Source of the DNA: Sterolibacterium sp.
GTDB taxonomy: Bacteria > Pseudomonadota > Gammaproteobacteria > Burkholderiales > Rhodocyclaceae
Reading direction: 5' to 3'
Assembly: GCA_028713555.1 (NCBI GenBank)
Contig: JAQTOA010000013.1
Span: 26,871-90,870, forward strand
Length of the DNA: 64,000 nucleotides
Shown here: positions 57,130-64,000 of the stretch, in pieces
Numbering within the stretch: position 1 is the first letter of the stretch
Layout: the number at the start of each line of letters is the position of its first letter
Notes under the pieces: model-generated
Databases searched by the model: none
What the model saw: only the letters and a program-made list of their open reading frames with translations
What the model was told of the DNA's origin: nothing
Position numbers and translations under genes: made by a program

Positions 57130-59901
57130 ATGGCACAGATGAACGTCTCACAATTCGCCAGCGAGCTGAAAATGCCCGCCAGCGCGCTGCTTGAACAGTT
57201 GCACAAGGCTGGCGTCAGCAAGCTGGCGGCCAACGATACCTTGACGGAACAGGACAAGGCCAAGCTGCTCGAATACCTGCGCAAATCTCACGGCGAAATT
57301 GAGCCAAAGGCCAAGATAACGCTGACGCGCAAGAAAACTTCGGAGATCAAGGCGGCCGATTCCAGTGGCAAGGCTCGCACCATCCAAGTCGAGGTGCGCA
57401 AAAAACGTGTACTGGTTCGGCGCGATGCGCCCGAGGCTGTGGTCGATACTCCGCTGGTGCAGTCGGTAATAGAGCCGTTGGTTGAACCAGCGACCGAACC
57501 AGCTGCCGAACAAGTAGCAGAACCGGTTACAGCGCCGGAGCCGGTTGCAGTAGCAGAACCGGTTGCAGTACCAGAACCGGTTGCAGCGCCGGAGCCGGTT
57601 ACTGTGCCAGTACCTACGGTGGTTGAGGAGATGCCCTCCACGGCGGCAAAATCCAAGCGTGTTCCCGCTACGCCTCCCGCGCAAGAACCGACTCGCACTG
57701 TTCGTCATGTCATTGGCGCCGAGCAGGCTGCATTGCGACAAAGGGAAGCGCAAAGACAGTCTGAACTGATTGCTCGGCAGGCAGCGGAATTCAAGCAAAA
57801 ACAAGAGCGCGAGCGCGCTGGAGCCGAACAACGGCTGATTGGGCAACAAGCGGCCAGCGCCACTGCCAAGCAACCCGCCGAGGTCCCTGTAGCGAAGACC
57901 GCTGCCGCAACTGAGGGTGTTTCCGGCACACTGCACAAGCCGGTGGCCAAGCCAGAGGACAAGAAGGCCGTCAAGAAGCCGGCGAGTAGCACCTGGAAGG
58001 AGGATGCTGCCAAGAAACGCGGCATCAAGACTCGTGGCGATACGGGACCGAGTGGCTGGCGTGGTGGCCCGGGCGGTTCGAGAACTCGCCATGGCCGTCA
58101 AGCTGGTCACGCGGATGAGGCATCTGTGATGCAGCCTGTCGAACAAGTGGTTCGTGACGTGCATGTGCCTGAAACGATTTCGGTCGCCGATCTGGCTCAC
58201 AAAATGTCGGTCAAGGCTACCGAAGTCATTAAAACCCTGATGAAGATGGGCTCGATGGTCACGATTAATCAAGTGCTTGATCAGGAAACGGCAATGATTA
58301 TTGTCGAGGAGATGGGACATAATCCATTTGCCGCCAAACTCGACGATCCCGATGCCTTCCTCGAAGAGGAACAGGGCAAGTCTCATGAATTGGTGGCGCG
58401 TGCACCGGTAGTCACCGTTATGGGGCACGTCGACCACGGCAAGACATCGCTTCTCGATTACATCCGCCAGGCGCGCGTTGCCCATGGCGAGGCGGGCGGA
58501 ATCACCCAGCATATTGGCGCCTATCATGTTGAGACGCCGCGCGGCATGATTACCTTTCTCGATACCCCTGGTCATGAAGCGTTCACCGCGATGCGTGCGC
58601 GTGGCGCCAAGGCTACCGATATCGTCATTCTGGTCGTCGCCGCCGATGACGGCGTGATGCCACAGACCAAGGAGGCAATCGCCCATGCCAAGGCTGCCGG
58701 AGTACCCATGGTCGTGGCGGTGAATAAGATCGATAAGCCGGACGCTAACCCGGAGCGCGTCAGGCAAGAACTTGTTGCCGAGAGCGTGATTCCGGAAGAG
58801 TTCGGCGGCGACACGCCGTTTGTCCATGTTTCGGCCAAGACCGGCGCCGGCATTGACGAGCTGCTGGAACGCGTGCTGTTGCAAGCCGAGATACTGGAAC
58901 TCAAGGCGGCGAAGGATGCACCGGCCAAGGGCTTGGTGATTGAGGCGCGTATTGACAAAGGCAAAGGGCCGGTGGCAACGATACTGGTGCAATCGGGTAC
59001 GCTGCGGCGCGGCGATGCGCTGCTGGTGGGTGCCGTGTTTGGACGCGTGAGAGCCATGCTTGATGAGAACGGCAAGGCGGTGGATGAAGCCGGTCCGTCG
59101 ATTCCAGTCGAGATTCAAGGCTTGACAGATGTCCCCAGCGCCGGCGTCGAAGCCATTGTTCTCAGCGACGAACGCAGGGCGCGCGAGATTGCCCTGTTTC
59201 GTCAGGGCAAGTTCCGCGATGTCAAACTGGCCAAGCAACAGGCGGGCAAGCTGGAAAACATGTTTGAGAACATGGGCCAGAGCGAAGCCAGCGTGTTGGC
59301 GTTGATTGTCAAGGCTGACGTGCAGGGCTCGCAGGAAGCACTGGTGCATGCGCTGAACAAGCTGTCGACCAACGAAGTCAAAGTGAATGTGATTCACTCC
59401 GCGGTCGGCGGAATCAGCGAATCCGACGTGAACTTGGCAGCGGCGTCGAAGGGCGTCATCCTCGGCTTCAATGCGCGTGCGGATGCGCAGACGCGCAAAC
59501 TGGCCGAGAGCCTCGGCGTCGAAATCCGTTATTACAACATCATCTACGATGCGGTAGATGAAATCAAGGCGGCGATGTCGGGCATGCTGCCGCCGGAAAA
59601 ACGTGAGCAAGTGATCGGCATGGTGGAAGTGCGGCAAGTTTTCCGCATCTCCAAGATCGGCACGGTGGTCGGTTGCATGGTTATTGACGGTGTGGTCAAG
59701 CGCGGTGCGCGGGTACGCGTGATGCGTAACAATCAGCTGATACATACCGGCGAACTGGACTCGCTGAAGCGATTCAAGGATGACGTCAAGGAAGTCAAGA
59801 ACGGCTTCGAGTGTGGATTGTCGCTGAAGAATTTCAACGATCTCAACGAAGGTGACCAACTCGAAGTGTTCGAGATTCAGGAAATCGCGCGGACGCTGTG
59901 A
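57130..59901 (+). CDS. infB: Translation initiation factor IF-2
   Basis: GTPase that brings initiator tRNA to the 30S subunit. The 923-residue long form has an N-terminal IF2N domain, a variable linker of about 250 residues with Pro-Glu-Val repeats, a second IF2N-like region (about 350), the G domain with [17 protein letters not shown] and NKIDKPD, then domains II, III and the C-terminal fMet-tRNA-binding domain. It is 16 bases after nusA; its stop overlaps the rbfA start. Confidence 0.96.
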   Translation: MAQMNVSQFASELKMPASALLEQLHKAGVSKLAANDTLTEQDKAKLLEYLRKSHGEIEPKAKITLTRKKTSEIKAADSSGKARTIQVEVRKKRVLVRRDAPEAVVDTPLVQSVIEPLVEPATEPAAEQVAEPVTAPEPVAVAEPVAVPEPVAAPEPVTVPVPTVVEEMPSTAAKSKRVPATPPAQEPTRTVRHVIGAEQAALRQREAQRQSELIARQAAEFKQKQERERAGAEQRLIGQQAASATAKQPAEVPVAKTAAATEGVSGTLHKPVAKPEDKKAVKKPASSTWKEDAAKKRGIKTRGDTGPSGWRGGPGGSRTRHGRQAGHADEASVMQPVEQVVRDVHVPETISVADLAHKMSVKATEVIKTLMKMGSMVTINQVLDQETAMIIVEEMGHNPFAAKLDDPDAFLEEEQGKSHELVARAPVVTVMGHVDHGKTSLLDYIRQARVAHGEAGGITQHIGAYHVETPRGMITFLDTPGHEAFTAMRARGAKATDIVILVVAADDGVMPQTKEAIAHAKAAGVPMVVAVNKIDKPDANPERVRQELVAESVIPEEFGGDTPFVHVSAKTGAGIDELLERVLLQAEILELKAAKDAPAKGLVIEARIDKGKGPVATILVQSGTLRRGDALLVGAVFGRVRAMLDENGKAVDEAGPSIPVEIQGLTDVPSAGVEAIVLSDERRAREIALFRQGKFRDVKLAKQQAGKLENMFENMGQSEASVLALIVKADVQGSQEALVHALNKLSTNEVKVNVIHSAVGGISESDVNLAAASKGVILGFNARADAQTRKLAESLGVEIRYYNIIYDAVDEIKAAMSGMLPPEKREQVIGMVEVRQVFRISKIGTVVGCMVIDGVVKRGARVRVMRNNQLIHTGELDSLKRFKDDVKEVKNGFECGLSLKNFNDLNEGDQLEVFEIQEIARTL
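57520..57609 (+). repeat. 18-bp tandem repeat inside infB
   Basis: GA(A/G)CCGGTT recurs at 57520, 57538, 57556, 57574 and 57592, an exact 18-base period, encoding about five EPV-A/T-x-x hexapeptides in the IF-2 linker. In-frame length change here should be tolerated, so copy number may vary between strains. Confidence 0.85.
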
Positions 59902-60269
59902 AAAACTACTCCCGTGCCAGTCGGGTCGCTGAGCAGATTCGGCGTGAGTTGGCCGAACTGATCCAGTTGGAACTCAAGGATCCGCGTGTCAGCTTGGTCA
60001 CTTTGACGGATGTCGAGATATCGCCCGATTACACTCATGCCAAGATATTTTATACCTCGCTGGCGGAACCTGAGCACTTGGCGGATATCGCCGAGGGTCT
60101 AGTGCGCGCGAGTGGTTTCCTGCGCCGGGAACTGGGCAAGCGGATCAGTATCCATCACCTGCCGGAATTGCATTTCGTCTACGATACTTCGGTGGAACGG
60201 GGTACGCATCTTTCCCAATTGATCGATCAGGCTGTCCACTCCTCTGACAGTTCCGAGTCTAAGGAATAG
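59898..60269 (+). CDS. rbfA: Ribosome-binding factor A
   Basis: Cold-shock associated factor for 30S assembly and 16S rRNA 5' processing. The 123-residue KH-fold protein has [20 protein letters not shown] and the [12 protein letters not shown] motif. The GTG start at 59898 overlaps the infB TGA. truB follows after 6 bases. Confidence 0.94.
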   Translation: MKNYSRASRVAEQIRRELAELIQLELKDPRVSLVTLTDVEISPDYTHAKIFYTSLAEPEHLADIAEGLVRASGFLRRELGKRISIHHLPELHFVYDTSVERGTHLSQLIDQAVHSSDSSESKE

Positions 60270-60275
60270 CCCGAC

Positions 60276-61199
60276 GTGAATGCTCCGCGTCGACCGCCAA
60301 GGCGGATCGTAGATGGCATGCTCCTGTTGGATAAACCGCTCGGCCTGACTTCCAACACCGCGCTGCAAAAGGCGCGCCGTCTTTACAACGCCGCCAAAGC
60401 CGGTCATACGGGTACGCTCGATCCGCTTGCCACTGGTCTGCTGCCGCTGTGTTTCGGCGAAGCGACGAAATTTGCCGGCGAATTGCTCGATGCCGACAAG
60501 GCCTACGCGGCGACAATTCGTCTCGGCGTAACCACCGATACCGCCGATGCTGAAGGGCAGGTGCTCGTTACTCGCCCAGTACAAGTCACGCAACAACAAC
60601 TCGACGCGGTCCTGCCTAGGTTTAACGGCGAAATCATGCAGGTGCCACCCATGCATTCGGCGCTCAAGCGCGATGGCAAGCCACTCTACGAATATGCGCG
60701 GCAGGGCATTGAATTGGAGCGGGCGCCACGTTGCGTGACCATTCATGCCATCCACTTGCACGACTTTTCCGGCGACCTGGTGTCGCTCAGTGTCGATTGT
60801 AGCAAGGGCACTTATATCCGTACCTTGGCTGAAGATATCGGCGTGGCGCTCGGTTGTGGCGCGCATCTTGCCGCACTGCGTCGAACCCGTATCGGCCGAT
60901 TGACGTTAGAAAAGGCAGTCATTTTGACTGAACTGGAAGCTTTGGCTGCAGAACGGCGCACGGACTTGCTGTTACCGACAGATGCGCTACTTGATTCCTT
61001 GCCCCGAGCCGACCTGACTGCCAACGATGTCGTGCGTCTTGGTCACGGCCAAGCGATTCGCTGGAATGGCATGGTTGGGCGCTGGCGTGCCTATGGCGGC
61101 GGCGCATTCTTGGGTCTTTGTGAACTTGGCTCCGACGGATGGCTCTACCCGCGCCGCCTGATCGCTAGCGCAAGTGAAAATACTGCTGCAAATGCTTGA
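60276..61199 (+). CDS. truB: tRNA pseudouridine(55) synthase TruB
   Basis: Makes pseudouridine 55 in the T-loop of tRNAs. The 307-residue protein has LLLDKPLGLTSN, the catalytic Asp in GHTGTLDPLATGLLP and the SVDCSKGTYIRTLAEDIG segment, with a C-terminal PUA-like region. It starts with GTG. It sits between rbfA and rpsO, as in most proteobacteria. Confidence 0.95.
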   Translation: MNAPRRPPRRIVDGMLLLDKPLGLTSNTALQKARRLYNAAKAGHTGTLDPLATGLLPLCFGEATKFAGELLDADKAYAATIRLGVTTDTADAEGQVLVTRPVQVTQQQLDAVLPRFNGEIMQVPPMHSALKRDGKPLYEYARQGIELERAPRCVTIHAIHLHDFSGDLVSLSVDCSKGTYIRTLAEDIGVALGCGAHLAALRRTRIGRLTLEKAVILTELEALAAERRTDLLLPTDALLDSLPRADLTANDVVRLGHGQAIRWNGMVGRWRAYGGGAFLGLCELGSDGWLYPRRLIASASENTAANA

Positions 61200-61225
61200 G
61201 TTGACGGTCAATCTCCGGCTATAAT
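61196..61225 (+). promoter_or_regulatory. Probable rpsO promoter
   Basis: A perfect TATAAT is at 61220-61225. The -35 element may be TTGAGT (61196-61201, 18-base spacing); a better-matching TTGACG at 61201 is only 13 bases away and too close. The start would be about 61232, 28 bases before rpsO. Confidence 0.55.
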
Positions 61226-61259
61226 CGCGCGTTTTCCAAGAAACCCAAAGAGAAACCAG

Positions 61260-61529
61260 ATGGCAATTTCCACAGTTGAAAAAGCAAAGATTGTCGGCGA
61301 CTACCAGCGCGCTCAAGGCGACACCGGTTCGCCGGAAGTTCAGATTGCGCTGCTCACGGCGCGTATCAACGGTCTGACAGGTCATTTCAAGGCCAACGTC
61401 AAGGATCACCACTCGCGCCGCGGCCTGCTGATGATGGTTAACCAACGCCGTAAACTGCTCGATTACTTCAAGCGTAAGAACGCCGATGGCTACCGAGCGC
61501 TAATCGGGCGTCTCGGCCTGCGCAAATAA
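61260..61529 (+). CDS. rpsO: 30S ribosomal protein S15
   Basis: Primary 16S rRNA-binding protein of the platform. The 89-residue length is standard, with [17 protein letters not shown] and [20 protein letters not shown] intact. It has its own likely promoter after truB and a terminator before pnp. Confidence 0.97.
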   Translation: MAISTVEKAKIVGDYQRAQGDTGSPEVQIALLTARINGLTGHFKANVKDHHSRRGLLMMVNQRRKLLDYFKRKNADGYRALIGRLGLRK

Positions 61530-61619
61530 GCCGAGAACTTGCATAACATTCGGAGTGTGTGCTGGTGAGGTGTGTGGTGTGCTTGACACTCCCCTCTTCA
61601 CGACAGGCTTAACTGACAC

Positions 61620-61661
61620 GCCGGCGCTGACCAGAGGATGGCTGTGCCGGCTTTGTTTTTT
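61620..61661 (+). terminator. Intrinsic terminator between rpsO and pnp
   Basis: GCCGGC at 61620-61625 and 61646-61651 can close a hairpin with part of the intervening bases, followed by TTTGTTTTTT. It would end or attenuate the rpsO transcript before pnp. The 200-base gap 61530-61730 shows no other clear element. Confidence 0.7.
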
Positions 61662-61730
61662 GGGTGTACTGGCTGAGATTGATTGATCATTGCCCGTCGC
61701 CCCATATAGATATGATGAAAGGATAGACCC

Positions 61731-63845
61731 TTGCTCAACCTTACGCCTACCAAGAAAAGTTTTGCCTATGGTGCCCATACCGTCACCCTGGAAACCGGAG
61801 AAATAGCTCGCCAAGCGGGTGGCGCCGTATTGGTTTCGATGGATGACACGGTGGTTTTGGCAACTGTGGTTGCCAAAACGGTTCCCAAACTTGGCCAGGA
61901 TTTCTTTCCTCTGACCGTCGATTACATTGAAAAAATCTATGCTGCCGGTCGCATTCCCGGCGGGTTTTTCAAGCGCGAGGGTCGCCCATCCGAAAAAGAA
62001 ACGTTAACCTCAAGGTTAATCGACCGCCCGATTCGCCCATTGTTTCCTGAAGGCTTCATTAATGAAGTGCAGGTTATTGTTACCGTGATGTCGAGCAACC
62101 CGGAAGTCGATCCCGATATTCCGGCGGTGATCGGTGCTTCGGCAGCATTGGCGGTTTCCGGTTTGCCCTTCAATGGCCCGATCGGCGCAGCGCGCGTCGG
62201 CTACATTGGTGGTCAGTATGTGTTGTGTCCGACGCTATCGCAAGTCAAGGAAAGCCAACTTAACTTGGTTGTCGCCGGTACTGCCTCGGCGGTTTTGATG
62301 GTTGAATCCGAAGCCCAGCAATTGTCCGAGGAAGTGATGCTCGGCGCTGTGGTGTTTGGGCACGATCAGATGCAGGCTGCCATCAATGCCATCAATGAAC
62401 TGGTTGAAGTTGCCGGCAAGCCCGAGTGGGACTGGAAGGCGGAGCCTAAGGACGAAGCATTGATCGCCAAGGTGGCTCAAATTGCCGAAGCCGAATTGCG
62501 CGAGGCCTACCGCATTACCCGGAAACAGGCGCGCACGCTGAAGACCCGGGAAATCACCGACAAGGTTGTTGCTGCATTGACGGTGGGTGACAACGCTCCG
62601 GATGAGAATACCATCAAAAATCATGTATTCGATCTTGAAGCGAAAATCGTGCGCAATCAGATTCTCAACGGCGAACCGCGCATCGACGGTCGTGATACCC
62701 GCACCGTTCGTCCGATCGCCATCCGCAACAGCGTGCTGCCGCGAACCCACGGCTCGGTGTTGTTCACCCGTGGCGAAACCCAGGCGCTGGTGGTGGCTAC
62801 GCTCGGCACCGGTCGGGACGAACAGATCATGGATATGTTGCAGGGTGAATATCGTGAGCGCTTCATGTTGCATTACAACATGCCTCCTTTCGCTACCGGC
62901 GAGACCGGACGCGTGGGCACGCCCAAGCGCCGCGAGATCGGTCACGGCCGTCTTGCCAAACGCGCACTGCTGGCCGTTTTGCCGGCTCCAGAAGACTTCG
63001 GCTACAGCATGCGTGTGGTCTCCGAAATTACCGAGTCGAACGGTTCCAGTTCGATGGCCTCGGTTTGCGGCGGCTCGCTTGCGCTGATGGATGCCGGTGT
63101 GCCACTCAAGGCGCATGTGGCCGGTATTGCCATGGGCCTGATCAAGGAAGGCAACCGCTTCGCCGTCCTGACCGACATCCTGGGTGACGAGGATCATCTT
63201 GGCGACATGGACTTCAAGGTGGCCGGCACCGACAACGGTGTTACCGCGCTGCAAATGGACATCAAGATTCAGGGGATCACCAAGGAAATCATGCAGGTGG
63301 CGCTGGCTCAGGCCAAGGAAGCCCGCCTTCACATCCTCGGCCTGATGAAGGCCTCAATGTCAGGCCATCGCGAAGAAGTTTCCACCTTCGCGCCGCGCAT
63401 GATCACCATGAAGATCAATCCGGAAAAAATCCGCGATGTGATTGGCAAGGGCGGCGCGGTAATTCGTGCGCTGACTGAAGAAACCGGCGCCGTCATTGAT
63501 ATAGAAGACGACGGAACCATCACGATTGCCTCGGTTAGCGCCGATGCTGCCCAAGCGGCAAAGAAACGCATCGAGGACATCACAGCGGAGGTCGAAGTTG
63601 GCCGTATTTACGAAGGCACGGTGTTACGTCTGCTGGACTTTGGCGCCATCGTCAGCTTGTTGCCGGGCAAGGATGGCCTGCTGCACATTTCGCAAATCGC
63701 CAATGAGCGCGTCAATGCGGTCACCGACTACCTCAAGGAGGGCCAGGTGGTTAAGGTCAAGGTCATCGAGACCGATGACAAAGGACGCGTGCGCTTGTCG
63801 ATGAAGGCTGCCGCGCCCGCAGCACCTCAACCGCCGACAGAATAA
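61731..63845 (+). CDS. pnp: Polyribonucleotide nucleotidyltransferase (PNPase)
   Basis: Phosphorolytic 3'-5' exoribonuclease of the RNA degradosome. The 704-residue protein has two RNase PH domains ([20 protein letters not shown]; then [13 protein letters not shown]), a KH domain ([12 protein letters not shown]) and an S1 domain ([18 protein letters not shown]). The start is TTG at 61731: no in-frame ATG precedes it, and GGA lies about 9 bases upstream. Confidence 0.95.
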   Translation: MLNLTPTKKSFAYGAHTVTLETGEIARQAGGAVLVSMDDTVVLATVVAKTVPKLGQDFFPLTVDYIEKIYAAGRIPGGFFKREGRPSEKETLTSRLIDRPIRPLFPEGFINEVQVIVTVMSSNPEVDPDIPAVIGASAALAVSGLPFNGPIGAARVGYIGGQYVLCPTLSQVKESQLNLVVAGTASAVLMVESEAQQLSEEVMLGAVVFGHDQMQAAINAINELVEVAGKPEWDWKAEPKDEALIAKVAQIAEAELREAYRITRKQARTLKTREITDKVVAALTVGDNAPDENTIKNHVFDLEAKIVRNQILNGEPRIDGRDTRTVRPIAIRNSVLPRTHGSVLFTRGETQALVVATLGTGRDEQIMDMLQGEYRERFMLHYNMPPFATGETGRVGTPKRREIGHGRLAKRALLAVLPAPEDFGYSMRVVSEITESNGSSSMASVCGGSLALMDAGVPLKAHVAGIAMGLIKEGNRFAVLTDILGDEDHLGDMDFKVAGTDNGVTALQMDIKIQGITKEIMQVALAQAKEARLHILGLMKASMSGHREEVSTFAPRMITMKINPEKIRDVIGKGGAVIRALTEETGAVIDIEDDGTITIASVSADAAQAAKKRIEDITAEVEVGRIYEGTVLRLLDFGAIVSLLPGKDGLLHISQIANERVNAVTDYLKEGQVVKVKVIETDDKGRVRLSMKAAAPAAPQPPTE

Positions 63846-63879
63846 AAGTTCTAGCTGCCATCAAAAAAGGACGCCTAGT

Positions 63880-64000
63880 TTGACTGTGTCATTTAAGTTA
63901 CCTCACGTTCCCGCAACAAGGACATTGCCTGAGTTTTTCTGCGATGGCTGCGGCGATCAGAACGCGAAGCGTTGGAATCGAATCGGGCACGTGGCGTTGG
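63880..64000 (+). CDS. Possible start of an unknown gene, cut by the window edge
   Basis: A TTG frame with AGGA about 9 bases upstream stays open to the right edge (40 codons). It contains FFCDGCGDQN, a Cys-x2-Cys pair that could begin a zinc knuckle. I cannot assign it. A GTG two codons downstream is an alternative start. Confidence 0.35.
   Translation, partial: MTVSFKLPHVPATRTLPEFFCDGCGDQNAKRWNRIGHVAL

Noticed and set aside
57148..59859. A 903-codon open frame on the minus strand opposite infB
   Set aside because: It is a shadow of infB codon bias: the composition (Leu, His, Arg rich) matches no family, and the plus-strand gene is certain.

Overview
The window is a gene-dense, GC-rich bacterial chromosome segment with no plasmid, phage or insertion-sequence genes. 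Its conserved gene orders (rnc-era-recO-pdxJ-nagZ, uvrC-pgsA-tRNAs, hpnCDE, dapD-pilU-dapE-prmB, trpS-scpA-scpB-rluB, rimP-nusA-infB-rbfA-truB-rpsO-pnp), an EF-P with Arg32 beside earP, and a circularly permuted tmRNA gene point to a betaproteobacterium. Rhodocyclales or Nitrosomonadales is my best guess; that is inference from gene content, not from a marker phylogeny.

Layout. 1-9.6 kb: RNA processing and cofactor operon (DUF4845, rnc, era, recO, pdxJ, nagZ), efp/earP on the opposite strand, a family 5 uracil-DNA glycosylase, uvrC, pgsA, tRNA-Gly and tRNA-Cys. 9.7-18.2 kb: an Sfp-type phosphopantetheinyl transferase, a cyclophilin lipoprotein, selenium genes mnmH and selD, tesA with an ABC ATPase, squalene genes hpnCDE, tRNA-Leu. 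18.2-28.2 kb: cytochrome c, prmB, dapE, pilU, dapD, a broken dapC, a DMT-family transporter, then a divergent LysA-like decarboxylase, a second-type MurE ligase and dapL. 28.2-30 kb: a two-piece tmRNA gene, gph, ubiG. 30-43.6 kb: regulatory block with a conserved unknown protein, response regulators, a NarX-type kinase and a chemosensory cluster (two MCPs, CheY, STAS protein, CheA, CheW) followed by a PAS-HD-GYP phosphodiesterase. 43.6-48.2 kb: gcvTHP behind a tandem glycine riboswitch and intrinsic terminator. 48.2-64 kb: hydrolase, RNase AM, YciO, M50 protease, trpS, scpAB, rluB and the nusA-infB translation operon through pnp.

Most notable: (1) dapC is a remnant with an internal deletion while dapL sits 4 kb away beside an atypical MurE and an atypical LysA, although dapD and dapE stay intact; (2) CheA carries a pair of 24-residue MshEN-like motifs, a known c-di-GMP-binding signature, with a HD-GYP phosphodiesterase gene just downstream; (3) the tmRNA gene is circularly permuted; (4) a 70-bp non-coding direct repeat lies upstream of both the sensor kinase operon and the chemosensory operon; (5) two divergent gene pairs have start codons that touch or overlap. 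All reading was by eye; no database search was run.
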